11,805 bases of DNA from Candidatus Cloacimonadota bacterium (GTDB lineage Bacteria; Cloacimonadota; Cloacimonadia; Cloacimonadales; Cloacimonadaceae), in NCBI GenBank assembly GCA_023228285.1, contig JALOBM010000061.1, positions 1 to 11,805 on the forward strand, read 5' to 3'. Shown one piece after another: positions 1 to 7,461 of the stretch. A program made the position numbers and the translations under genes. The notes under the pieces were generated by a model. It was not told where the DNA came from, did not search any database, and saw only the letters and a program-made list of their open reading frames with translations. Each line of letters opens with the position of its first letter. Position 1 is the stretch's first letter.

Positions 1-1899
1 GCGGTAATAGGAGCCGGTTCGGGCGGATGCTCAGCAGCCATACAGGCGGCTAGGATGGGAATGTCCGTTGCCCTTATTGAGGAATCCGACTGGATAGGCG
101 GGCAGATGACAGGGGCTGCCGTCTCGACGATGGATGACAAGACAAAGACCCGCACAGGTATATATCTTGAGTTCATAACTAAGATCAGGGAATACTATTC
201 GGCCAGGAATACAAGCGTTAACATTTGCTACTGGGGAAGCGACACCATCGCATTCGAACCTTGGGTCGGGCAGATGATCCTTAAGGAAATGCTCAGTGAG
301 GCAGGCCTCGTTGACATAATTCTTAAAGCCAGACCGATATCGGTAAAAGTAACTGAAAACAGGGTCCGTTCGGCTGTTGTAAAGGTGGATGGAAAGGAAG
401 TTCTACTTTCAGCAAAAGTATTCATCGATGCAACTGAGTACGGAGATTTTATTGCTTTGTCCGGTGCCCGTTACCGTTCCGGAAACGCGATCTCTCCTGT
501 AATCGACAAAAATGCGATAATTCAGGACATAACATACCCTGTCGTCATAAAACAGTACAAAGGGGGACTGCCGCCAGAACTAAAAGTCCAGGGGGCGCCT
601 CCGGGATACACCGATCATCTTTTCAAATTCAGGATGACGATAAGAAAAAATGGAAGCACATGGCCGGGGGATTACCCGTTCAGCCCTGTCGTGCATAATG
701 CCTACCGTGCTATCCCGGATCCCTCGAATAACGCCATTATCGACGGAGGCAAGCCGGAAACATGGACAAGTATCACAAAGACTGTTATAAACTGGGCAAA
801 TGATTATCCCGGCCAAAATGGCAGTTCTCCCAATCTGTCTGTTGATTTTCTTGAAAGCCCAAACTTCAGGGCCCTCGCAACTAGGGAGGCAATGTTGAAG
901 ACCCTCGCATTCCTTTACTATATGCAGACCGAACTCGGCATGTCAGACTGGTCTGTTGACAACAGACAGGGTTATGGAGGCTGGTTCAGCACTGACTGGA
1001 CTGACTGGGCGGAATTTCCCGAAAAATACCGTCCGATCCTCTCTCTCTTCCCCCCTTTTCCTTATGTCAGGGAAAGCAGGAGGCTGGTTGGCATACAGAC
1101 CATGACGGTCGATGACATCCTAAGGGATGAAAAACTGGGCAGGACGCTCACTTCAAAACCGCACAGTCTGGCCTTGGGAGAATATCCCATAGATATTCAC
1201 GGAAAAAACGACAGCATATACCTTGAAGCGGACCTGGGAGAGACGAAGGAAAAGATCCCGAATGACTGGAACGGGGATGGCGGGCTATTCCAAATACCCT
1301 TTGAGGTCTTTGTCCCGGAGAAGCTAGAGGGACTTCTGGCAGCGGAGAAAAATATCTCCGTTTCAAGGGTGGTAAATGGCTCAACAAGGCTCCAGCCCGT
1401 TACGATGCTGACAGGGCAGGCTGCTGGAGCGATCGCAGCAGTATCCGTCATCCAGAAAGTACAACCTCGAAAGCTGCGCCCCCTTGATGTCCAGACAGAG
1501 CTTTGGAGATCGAGGAGCAGGCTTTCCCTATTTGATTTTGAGGATGCTCCCAATTACTCCGCATCATGGGAAGGGGTCGAAGCAGCAATGCTTTACGGCT
1601 ACATGGACCCTTTGACGGAGAAATTTTTCGGTGTATACGACGAAATGCACTGGGTAGAAGTAAGGGATGCCCTTAGAAGGGCTATGGGGATACAAAAATT
1701 CCCGGATAAGAACCTTCAGGCGCTTGTCACGGTCAGTGAGTTTTCCTCATGGCTTGAAATACTTTTCAAAAAAGACATAAAAAGATACCAGGGGGTAATA
1801 GATGGCCTGACAGGCGACAAGCCCCTTACTAAAGGAAAGCTAGCAAGCACTGTTCTGGCCCTTTTGAAGGTTGCGCCTGAAATTAAAGATAAAAAATAA
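1..1899 (+). CDS. FAD-dependent oxidoreductase (FAD_oxidored type) with C-terminal SLH-like domain, 5' end missing
   Basis: The reading frame is open from base 1, so the true start lies upstream. The first codons read AVIGAGSGGCSAA, the GxGxxG dinucleotide fold for the FAD ADP moiety, followed by a strand ending in EES and DWIGGQ. Other hallmarks of the FAD_oxidored family follow: FEPWVGQMILKEML near 255-297, the DATEYGDF motif near 427-450, YVRESRR near 1063-1083, and STRLQPVTMLTGQAAG near 1381-1428, which closes the FAD site. After about position 1540 comes a tail of some 110 residues with the spacing of SLH repeats (AAMLYGYMDP, then an acidic/aromatic helix ending DALRRAMGI). This suggests an exported, wall-attached flavoprotein, but the signal peptide region is outside the window. 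The substrate cannot be named. A hairpin terminator follows the stop. Base composition is richer in G+C than the genes to the right, so I read this as resident sequence beside an inserted block. Confidence 0.85.
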   Translation, partial: AVIGAGSGGCSAAIQAARMGMSVALIEESDWIGGQMTGAAVSTMDDKTKTRTGIYLEFITKIREYYSARNTSVNICYWGSDTIAFEPWVGQMILKEMLSEAGLVDIILKARPISVKVTENRVRSAVVKVDGKEVLLSAKVFIDATEYGDFIALSGARYRSGNAISPVIDKNAIIQDITYPVVIKQYKGGLPPELKVQGAPPGYTDHLFKFRMTIRKNGSTWPGDYPFSPVVHNAYRAIPDPSNNAIIDGGKPETWTSITKTVINWANDYPGQNGSSPNLSVDFLESPNFRALATREAMLKTLAFLYYMQTELGMSDWSVDNRQGYGGWFSTDWTDWAEFPEKYRPILSLFPPFPYVRESRRLVGIQTMTVDDILRDEKLGRTLTSKPHSLALGEYPIDIHGKNDSIYLEADLGETKEKIPNDWNGDGGLFQIPFEVFVPEKLEGLLAAEKNISVSRVVNGSTRLQPVTMLTGQAAGAIAAVSVIQKVQPRKLRPLDVQTELWRSRSRLSLFDFEDAPNYSASWEGVEAAMLYGYMDPLTEKFFGVYDEMHWVEVRDALRRAMGIQKFPDKNLQALVTVSEFSSWLEILFKKDIKRYQGVIDGLTGDKPLTKGKLASTVLALLKVAPEIKDKK

Positions 1900-1930
1900 C
1901 TGAGGATATATCAGTAAATTTTGAGTCCCT

Positions 1931-2100
1931 AGTTTTTTACAGGCTGTCTTCTCCTTGTTGGAAGGCCGCCTGTTTTTATTATCTGCCACCCACACGGCAT
2001 ATTTTTTATATTGAACAGGGTTTTCTCCTTTATGTATGATTGGCAGACACATATTATCTTTGCTTGAATGAAACCTGACCAGGTTTATGATCACAAAGGG
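1931..2100. repeat. Left copy of diverged direct repeat flanking the island
   Basis: This intergenic stretch is homologous in the same orientation to 11128-11270. By eye, 44 of 53 positions match between 2013-2065 and 11182-11234, and the match continues to ATGATCACA(A/G)AGG at its end. It contains a possible sigma-70 promoter, TTGAAC (2011-2016), 18 bases, TATGAT (2035-2040). In the right copy the same region is the promoter and leader of a gene. Here nothing is expressed from it: similarity stops at about 2100 and the convergent thiamine-diphosphate enzyme gene ends at 2192. It looks like an orphaned leader marking the left edge of the inserted block. Confidence 0.7.
1939..1980 (+). terminator. 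Rho-independent terminator after the FAD oxidoreductase
   Basis: ACAGGC (1939-1944) pairs with GCCTGT (1968-1973), CTTC (1948-1951) can pair with GAAG (1961-1964), and a TTTTTATT tract follows. It starts 40 bases after the stop codon of the upstream flavoprotein gene. A T-run also precedes the left arm. The homologous sequence at the right end of the island keeps the start of this element but has lost the returning arm. Confidence 0.65.
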
Positions 2101-2191
2101 CAAACCTGCTCTTACTGTTCTGATTAATAAAGAAAATTCGCTGCCGAGAGACGACTGTATTTTTCCAGCCGACCTTTTAAAACAGCAAGCT

Positions 2192-3916
2192 TCAGTAAAT
2201 CATTTCATCCGGTCTTGCTATGTTTGCGGCTTCCCAGCCCGGTACAGGAGGCAGTTGTCTATCCTCAGTCATAACAGGTACATCTATAAAGCATGGACCC
2301 TCTTCCAGCAGACAAAGCTTAAGGAGCTTCTCAAATTCTGAGATTTTTTCTGCACGAAAACTTTTAAGTCCAAGAGATTCTGCAAATTTCACATAATCAA
2401 CTTTAGAAAAATCTGTAAACTGTGAATACCAAGGCTCAACTTTCCTGCCTGTCTCAACATGCTCCGTTCCTCTTATCCAGCCAAATGCTTGGTTATTGAA
2501 TAGGACATAAATGATTTTCAGGCCAAGACGCACAGATGTTTCAAGCTCTCCTGCACAAAACCCAAAACTACCATCGCCAACAAGACCAATTACAGGAGAA
2601 TCTTCTGGAACTCCGAATCTTGCACCGATCGCAGCCGGTATCGCATAACCCAGCGCTCCCATTGAAAAGTTATACGCCGTACGGCGTCCTGCTTTATCAA
2701 GACGCATGAAACCAGCAGAATAAACGGCAGAAATTCCCGGATCAACGGCAAAAAATGTATTGTCCGGAACAACTTTTTCTATTGCGCGAACAAGTGAGAG
2801 CGGATGTATATTATCTCCTTCTTTCGCAATAAGAGCCTGGAGTTTTTCTTCATGGACAGCTCTTCCTTCTCCGACTTTTGCGGCCCAATTCCTTCGATTC
2901 GGTGTTTTTATATCTTTAAGCGCTGTGATAAGCGCCCTAAGCGTTTCACGTGCATCACCGAAGAGCGGCAGTGCGTTATAATTATTACCAAGCTCACGCT
3001 CCGATGCGTCTATCTGGATAAACGTCTGACCTGATCTCGGATCCGGTATTTTCCAGCTATCCGTACTGGCTGAATCTGTACTCGATCCAACGAAAAGAAC
3101 CAGGTCCGCCTTCATAATCATCTCGTTTCCCCATTTGCGGCCGCCGCGTGCACCAATCACACCCAGAGCTAGATGATGATTCTCCGGGATTGCTCCCTTT
3201 GCATTAATGCTGCTGCCCATAGGCATATTCTGTTTTTCGGCGATCTCCTGAACTTCGCGCCACGCACCGGAATGCACTACACCCTGGCCGCATATCATAA
3301 CTGGACGTTCTGCAGCAGCTATGTGTTCTGCTGCATCCATAATGTCTTCTTTTGCTGCAGCATTGCGACAGCCTGGAAAGTTTGCATAGCGAGGCTGTGT
3401 ATAAATCTCACAGTCCGGGACCTCACCGTCAAAAATGTCACTTGGTATTCTTATGTGCACTGGACCAGGTTTTCCCGTTGTCGCCGTTCTAAATGCACGT
3501 CGAAATAAATGTGGTAACTCTTCAGGTTTATTAACAGTATAACTATCCTTAGTAATACTCTTAAACAACGCTGTCTGGTCGCAGCTTGTAAGCATGTTTT
3601 TAGTGTTGTATTTAAGCGGTACGTCCGAAGTGATACAGATAAGCGGTATACACGACTGGAATGCCTCTGCAACACCGGGAATCATGTGTGTACATCCAAC
3701 GCTTGGACCTTCACATATACCCACACGACCCGATGCTTTTGCATATGCATCAGCCATAAAAACGGAGCTGCGCTCATCACGGCACATATGATATTTTATC
3801 TCAGGATAATCCTTCCATGCACGATATAGACTCAATGTCGTCTCTCCTGGAAGACCAAAAATATCCTTCACTTTATATCCTTTAAAAATTTCGAAAATTG
3901 CTCTGCTGGCGTTCAT
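2192..3916 (-). CDS. Thiamine-diphosphate-dependent enzyme, acetolactate synthase large-subunit-like
   Basis: This 574-residue protein has the three-domain layout of the acetolactate synthase/benzoylformate decarboxylase superfamily. The N-terminal PYR domain holds the cofactor-activating glutamate in CRDERSSVFMADAYAKASG (E48). The central domain spans about 190-335 with the Rossmann-like VLFVGSSTDS. The C-terminal PP domain carries the Mg/ThDP motif GDGSFGF (447-453) through LFNNQAFGW (NN at 474-475), the correct GDG-x25-NN spacing. The family decarboxylates or ligates 2-oxo acids. Without a small regulatory subunit gene nearby, a catabolic or specialised carboligase role is more likely than branched-chain amino acid synthesis (inference). 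ATG start at 3916 has AAGGGAG nine bases upstream. It is divergent from the flavoenzyme at 4158, and a putative operator lies in its leader. The exact substrate (oxalyl-CoA, glyoxylate, sulfoacetaldehyde, pyruvate or other) cannot be assigned from sequence alone. Confidence 0.88.
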   Translation of the reverse strand: MNASRAIFEIFKGYKVKDIFGLPGETTLSLYRAWKDYPEIKYHMCRDERSSVFMADAYAKASGRVGICEGPSVGCTHMIPGVAEAFQSCIPLICITSDVPLKYNTKNMLTSCDQTALFKSITKDSYTVNKPEELPHLFRRAFRTATTGKPGPVHIRIPSDIFDGEVPDCEIYTQPRYANFPGCRNAAAKEDIMDAAEHIAAAERPVMICGQGVVHSGAWREVQEIAEKQNMPMGSSINAKGAIPENHHLALGVIGARGGRKWGNEMIMKADLVLFVGSSTDSASTDSWKIPDPRSGQTFIQIDASERELGNNYNALPLFGDARETLRALITALKDIKTPNRRNWAAKVGEGRAVHEEKLQALIAKEGDNIHPLSLVRAIEKVVPDNTFFAVDPGISAVYSAGFMRLDKAGRRTAYNFSMGALGYAIPAAIGARFGVPEDSPVIGLVGDGSFGFCAGELETSVRLGLKIIYVLFNNQAFGWIRGTEHVETGRKVEPWYSQFTDFSKVDYVKFAESLGLKSFRAEKISEFEKLLKLCLLEEGPCFIDVPVMTEDRQLPPVPGWEAANIARPDEMIY

Positions 3917-3950
3917 GCAGTGTTTCTCCCTTCAAATTACGAGAAATTTA

Positions 3951-3972
3951 ATTCATCATTAATGATTGATGT
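3951..3972. promoter_or_regulatory. Candidate operator in the leader of the thiamine-diphosphate enzyme gene
   Basis: The sequence ATTCATCATTAATGATTGATGT contains the perfect 12-base palindrome ATCATTAATGAT and nearly symmetric flanks. It begins a few bases downstream of the predicted start point of the minus-strand promoter. The core TAATGATTgAT is shared with sites at 4125-4140 and 10884-10908. It is a plausible binding site for the FCD regulator encoded at 10124-10840, since such dimers bind palindromes near the start point. Binding is inference. Confidence 0.45.
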
Positions 3973-3981
3973 AGCTATATA

Positions 3982-4010
3982 AAGATACCAAATTAATCTA
4001 CAAAGGTCAA
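3982..4010 (-). promoter_or_regulatory. Sigma-70 promoter for the thiamine-diphosphate enzyme gene
   Basis: On the minus strand TTGACC (4010-4005) is followed after 17 bases by TATCTT (3987-3982), giving a start near 3975 and a leader of about 60 bases. The candidate operator at 3951-3972 sits just downstream of that start point. Confidence 0.5.
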
Positions 4011-4077
4011 TCTATTTTTTGAGGATATTTTGCACATATTGCTGATATAATCAGCTATTCTCGGTCCATATAATTAT

Positions 4078-4106
4078 TTGACATGAAATATTCTTACAAT
4101 TATAAT
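4078..4106 (+). promoter_or_regulatory. Consensus sigma-70 promoter for the GidA-like flavoenzyme
   Basis: TTGACA (4078-4083), exactly 17 bases, TATAAT (4101-4106): both hexamers and the spacing match the bacterial consensus. The predicted start point is near 4113, some 45 bases upstream of the TTG start. A promoter this strong normally needs repression, which fits the operator-like sequence at 4125-4140. Confidence 0.75.
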
Positions 4107-4124
4107 AACAGAACAATAGATCTT

Positions 4125-4140
4125 CAATGATGATTAATAC
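4125..4140. promoter_or_regulatory. Candidate operator downstream of the flavoenzyme promoter
   Basis: CAATGATGATTAATAC lies at about +12 to +27 of the predicted transcript. It shares the ATGATTAATA core, and the preceding CTTCAAT, with the sequence over the regulator promoter (10881-10908). A repressor bound here would block transcription from the consensus promoter. Assignment to the FCD regulator is inference. Confidence 0.45.
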
Positions 4141-4157
4141 ATACGGGGGGTATCTCT

Positions 4158-5447
4158 TTGAGTAAAATAAGAATTATAGTTAGTGGTGGCGGTTGGGGTG
4201 GTTGTTCTGCAGCAATCGCAGCAAAGAAAGCAGGAGCAGAAGTAATCCTTCTCGAACGAACCGACATGCTTCTTGGAACAGGCCTTGTCGGCGGGATTTA
4301 CCGTAACAACGGTCGTCAGACAGCAGCGGAAGAACTTACTGCGCTAGGATGTGGTGACCTCTTCAAGATAATGGATGATTGTGCCCGTCATAAAAACATT
4401 GTATTCCCAGGACATGCACATTCAAGTTTATACGATGTTTATAAAATCGAACCGGCCGTTAAGGAATATCTCATGACTATGGGAATAGAAGTATTAATGA
4501 AATCCCCAGCAGTTAAAATTGAGAAAAAAGACGGGAAAATTTTTTCCATAACAACACGTGAAGGCAAAATTTATGAGGCAGATGCGTTTGTTGATGCATC
4601 TGGAACCTCTGCTGTTCCCGGGAACTGCGTCAAATACGGTAACGGGTGCGCAATGTGCATACTTCGCTGTCACAGTTTTTCTCCTCGTATCAGTCTCACT
4701 ACACTGGCTGGAATTGAAGAATGGAACGGGCATAAAAAAGATGGCTCTCTTGGTGCAATGAGCGGTTCATGTAAATTATTTAAAGAATCTCTTTCTCCCG
4801 AGATAAATAAAGAGCTTGATGAAAAAGGAGTCTGTGTAGTTCCCATTCCTGCAGAGGCAAATATGAACGAAAAACTCGGAATGAAGGCATGTCAACAATA
4901 TGCACTGAAAGAATTTGCCGAAAATATAATTTTACTTGATACCGGCCCTGCAAAGTTAATGACACCATACTTCCCTCTTGAAAAACTTAGAATGATCCCT
5001 GGTTTTGAAAAAGCTCGTTATGAAGACCCCCTTGCAGGCGGCAATGGAAACTCCATGCGCTACTTCCAATTTGCAAACTGCAATTATGCTTTGCAGGCAC
5101 AAGGAATTGTTGACAACCTTTTTTGCGCAGGGGAGCGCGCAGGCGCAATGGTTGGACATACAGAAGCAGTAGTAACAGGCTCACTTGCCGGTCACAATGC
5201 TGTTCGTCAGGCAAAAGGTCTTCCTCTTGTTAAGTTAGCTAACGAGCTTGCAGTAGGGGATTTTGTAAACCACGTTATTGATGAAATGAAAAAAGACGAA
5301 TGCCGCGGGACAAAATATACTTTCTCTGGTTCCGTTTACTTCGAGCGGATGAAGGATTTGGGGCTGTATCTCATCAATGCCAACGAGATTGCTGCCAAAG
5401 TTGAAAAACTAGGGCTGACTAAATTTTTTGATGAGAAAATCTGTTAA
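4158..5447 (+). CDS. FAD-dependent oxidoreductase, GidA/TrmFO-like fold
   Basis: This 429-residue flavoprotein begins with SGGGWGGCSAA (residues 9-19), the FAD dinucleotide motif, followed by VILLER at the end of the second strand. Residues 143-149 read FVDASGT, the second FAD-contacting loop. The C-terminal region NLFCAGERAGAMVGHTEAVV (320-339), then GSLAGHNAVR, is the closing motif seen in GidA/TrmFO and related oxidoreductases. It lacks the length and neighbours of true MnmG, so tRNA modification is unlikely. A cysteine group C157/C164/C167/C171 (GNGCAMCILRC) follows the FAD loop and could bind metal or act as a redox disulfide. The start is TTG at 4158, chosen because GGGGGG (4145-4150) sits seven bases upstream. 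The gene is divergent from the thiamine-diphosphate enzyme and probably works with it on a linked substrate (inference). A strong hairpin follows the stop. Substrate unknown. Confidence 0.85.
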   Translation: MSKIRIIVSGGGWGGCSAAIAAKKAGAEVILLERTDMLLGTGLVGGIYRNNGRQTAAEELTALGCGDLFKIMDDCARHKNIVFPGHAHSSLYDVYKIEPAVKEYLMTMGIEVLMKSPAVKIEKKDGKIFSITTREGKIYEADAFVDASGTSAVPGNCVKYGNGCAMCILRCHSFSPRISLTTLAGIEEWNGHKKDGSLGAMSGSCKLFKESLSPEINKELDEKGVCVVPIPAEANMNEKLGMKACQQYALKEFAENIILLDTGPAKLMTPYFPLEKLRMIPGFEKARYEDPLAGGNGNSMRYFQFANCNYALQAQGIVDNLFCAGERAGAMVGHTEAVVTGSLAGHNAVRQAKGLPLVKLANELAVGDFVNHVIDEMKKDECRGTKYTFSGSVYFERMKDLGLYLINANEIAAKVEKLGLTKFFDEKIC

Positions 5448-5452
5448 CATTT

Positions 5453-5488
5453 AATTGGAGGAGCATCGCTACTGATGCTCCTCCAATT
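5453..5488 (+). terminator. Perfect 15-bp hairpin after the flavoenzyme gene
   Basis: AATTGGAGGAGCATC (5453-5467) and its exact complement (5474-5488) enclose the six-base loop GCTACT, starting five bases after the stop codon. It can act as a terminator for the flavoenzyme transcript, although the T-run after it is weak (TTCTTGAATT). The right arm doubles as the first codons of an istB remnant read on the minus strand (ATG at 5502-5500, MNIIQELEEH), so the palindrome may also mark a rearrangement joint. Confidence 0.6.
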
Positions 5489-5500
5489 CTTGAATTATGT

Positions 5501-6180
5501 TCATATTTTTATTAGCCATGCTATCCTGTCTAAGGCATTTCCGACTTTGTGCTTTATGATACGGACATTCCCTTCATAAGCTTCAAAATATTTTCCGAAT
5601 ATCCTCACTATACGTTTGCAACCTCGGCATTACCAAGGAATCCCATATCTGGATCCGTCAAAACTTATGAATACGTTACTCATGATTTTTCTGTTCTCCC
5701 AACAGTACTTATCTCTTGTTTCTTTAGCTGGAAACAACAGAAAGGGCTCGTTCATAAAGCTCTCAAGAAACATCTCTCCTATAATGCCGTATTTTTTCAT
5801 TGTTTTCACACCGCCTTGTTGCCTGACGATAGAGATCCTTCCGCGTCTGTTAAGTCCTCCCGGAAGGATCATCGCAAATCCAGGCGTATTATGTACTATT
5901 CCTTTTTCGTCTATGTAATGCACCATCTCCCAGTCCATTTGAGCCTGTTTTCCGAGAAGTGTGCCATAGCGCCATGCTGGCGGCGTATTTCCAGACGGGC
6001 GCTTGTCTTAGAGATAGTCTTTTATTATTAAGTCGGTAATAGGAATCTAAAAGGAGTCCATGGTATAGAAAGGAGCTATCTGAATGGCAAAATCGGGGAT
6101 GAAATAAACGCCCTGACAACATTCTGCTGCTTCAATCTAAAAAAGCTGCTGAAATTACTCAGTGTCTTTTTGTCTCGATA
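5501..6180 (-). pseudogene. istA: IS21-family transposase istA remnant
   Basis: Reading leftwards, the pieces match IstA in order. A helix-turn-helix-like stretch KTLSNFSSFF...NVVRAF comes first (about 6170-6105), then DSYYRL and, after a frameshift, IIKDYL-stop-DKRPSG (about 6040-5990). The catalytic core entry GKQAQMDWEMVHYIDEKG follows (about 5960-5905), where the Asp of QMDW is the first acidic residue of the DDE triad. The C-terminal FISFDGSRYGIPW (about 5670-5633) comes next, then an in-frame TAA at 5632-5630 and VRIFGKYFEAYEGNVRIIKH up to a TGA at 5503-5501. Normal IstA is roughly twice this length. The part between HNTPGFAMILPGG and the C-terminal region is missing, so the other catalytic residues are lost. 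Two in-frame stops and at least one frameshift make it non-functional. The TGA overlaps an ATG in the ATGA arrangement typical of istA-istB, and about ten istB codons remain before the hairpin at 5488. The rest of istB is absent here. Confidence 0.75.
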
Positions 6181-6188
6181 AATAATAG

Positions 6189-6231
6189 GCCTGATTTTCG
6201 TCAATTCGAGGCTGTATGACAAAAATCAGGC
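6189..6231. repeat. Long inverted repeat between istA remnant and GATE protein gene
   Basis: GCCTGATTTT (6189-6198) pairs with AAAATCAGGC (6222-6231), and GTCA (6200-6203) with TGAC (6217-6220), around a 13-base loop. It lies about 96 bases past the stop of the GATE protein gene, so it could terminate that operon, but no clean T-run follows on the minus strand. It also lies just upstream of the istA remnant, so an alternative is that it belongs to the terminal region of the decayed IS21 element. Confidence 0.5.
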
Positions 6232-6326
6232 TTGATGAGTCAGGTATTTGATCGTTTAGATGTTTTATCCGTGGCGGCTGTGTTTGTCAGCCAGAAATTG
6301 ATCCACCTGTTAATAAACTAAAACTG

Positions 6327-7403
6327 CTATTTGATGTAAAGGAACCCCAGAAATGAAGCAAAAAGCGCGGCGGTCAAAAGACGTAAAATCGCGCCTATTA
6401 ATGCAGCAAACATACACTCCCTGTGTGTAAGATCAGTGGAAGAAGCCCAGATAATGGGAACCTGTCCAAATATTATCTGAAGCGGGAAACCTGACGAAGC
6501 AAGAACGAACGAACCTACTATCAACTGAGGGGCATACTGTCCTGCAATATCTTTAAGCTGCGCCAATGCAAGCGACCCTCCTGCAAGTATCGAAACTACA
6601 CCGCTTTTGGGTTCAATATTCATCGCCGTAAGCATACTGCTGAGCATTTGTTCAAATGGTCCCCAAACACCAAAAAATTCAAGAGCTCCGATTCCCGCAA
6701 AAACTATTGCACTTGATGGGATAATAAGTGTGAACAGAAGCTCTGCCCCTTCTTTTGCTGCCCCGAAAATTGTAGGCAGAAAACCCGTTGTTGGAGTGAA
6801 GATAGGCATATCTGTCAGAGGAACCGGTTTGCAGTCACGCCAGATTGTAAGGCGAAGTATGAGAGGAACAAGAAGAACTGGAAGAAAATAGCTGAAAATA
6901 AGAACTGAAAAAACCTTTACATCTACAACTGTCATCGCAATAATCCCAAAAATAAGAATTGAGAAGGAGCAAGGAGCCTGCATCAATGTCGCAATGCCAA
7001 TTTTCTGTTCATCTCTTGTAGCCCCGGCTTTTTTAAAAATCGGGCTTGCAATGCGGCCTGCTGCATTAATATCACCAAGGATATTATAGATAACAGGAAT
7101 AGCCACACATGCATTTACTCCTACTAATTTCATAAGCGGAACAAAAATCCTCATCAGTGCATCTGTGAAACCCAGACGCTCAAGAATTCGTCCCATAGTA
7201 ACACTAATTATGATGGCACAGCCAATGCTTCCTGTTATATAAACAGGTACTACAACATTATATGCACGCTTAAACATCGCATTAAAAAGGTTTCCAACTG
7301 CGCCCGCATTGATAAAAAGCATCGCCATTGAAAAAATAACGAGAACCATACCAACAGCTTCAATCTTTGAGATCTTTCTTTGTTCTTGTTTTTTGCTCTC
7401 CAT
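6327..7403 (-). CDS. Nucleoside-recognition (GATE) domain integral membrane protein
   Basis: This hydrophobic protein of about 358 residues has a short charged N-terminus (MESKKQEQRKISK) and about eight to ten membrane segments. It contains two half-repeats of the GATE/nucleoside-recognition type: one includes NILGDINAAGRIASPIFKKAG, with a polar break in a membrane helix, and the second includes ILAGGSLALAQLKDIAGQYA. Similar domains occur in spore maturation proteins, FeoB and nucleoside transporters, where they shape the permeation path. Here it probably moves a small solute, but which one cannot be said. I start at the ATG at 7403, because GAAGGAGG lies seven bases upstream; a second ATG 21 bases earlier overlaps that ribosome site and is unlikely. 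It follows the NIF3-like gene by 58 bases on the same strand, so the two probably share a transcript. Standalone GATE proteins of this length are often annotated only as membrane proteins of unknown function. Confidence 0.78.
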   Translation of the reverse strand: MESKKQEQRKISKIEAVGMVLVIFSMAMLFINAGAVGNLFNAMFKRAYNVVVPVYITGSIGCAIIISVTMGRILERLGFTDALMRIFVPLMKLVGVNACVAIPVIYNILGDINAAGRIASPIFKKAGATRDEQKIGIATLMQAPCSFSILIFGIIAMTVVDVKVFSVLIFSYFLPVLLVPLILRLTIWRDCKPVPLTDMPIFTPTTGFLPTIFGAAKEGAELLFTLIIPSSAIVFAGIGALEFFGVWGPFEQMLSSMLTAMNIEPKSGVVSILAGGSLALAQLKDIAGQYAPQLIVGSFVLASSGFPLQIIFGQVPIIWASSTDLTHRECMFAALIGAILRLLTAALFASFLGFLYIK

Positions 7404-7461
7404 AATTATTCCTCCTTCTAACAATAAAACTGATTTTAATAAACGCTCTTTATGTTTTCTA

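Noticed and set aside
2087..2341. Open frame starting at the ATG in the left repeat
   Set aside because: It runs over the 3' end of the thiamine-diphosphate enzyme gene, whose frame is clearly real. The codons after about 2110 show no protein character.
2192..3916. Calling the thiamine-diphosphate enzyme IlvB/IlvG
   Set aside because: No regulatory subunit or branched-chain biosynthesis gene is nearby, and the family has many members with other 2-oxo acid substrates that cannot be told apart here by eye.
4158..5447. Calling the flavoenzyme MnmG or TrmFO
   Set aside because: The closing FAD motif is similar, but the protein context, cysteine cluster, TTG start and operon setting do not fit a housekeeping tRNA-modification enzyme.
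5549..6031. Open frame of 160 codons on the plus strand
   Set aside because: It lies opposite the istA remnant, whose pieces match the transposase family in order. The plus-strand product is cysteine/histidine/serine-rich with no ribosome site, so it is a shadow.
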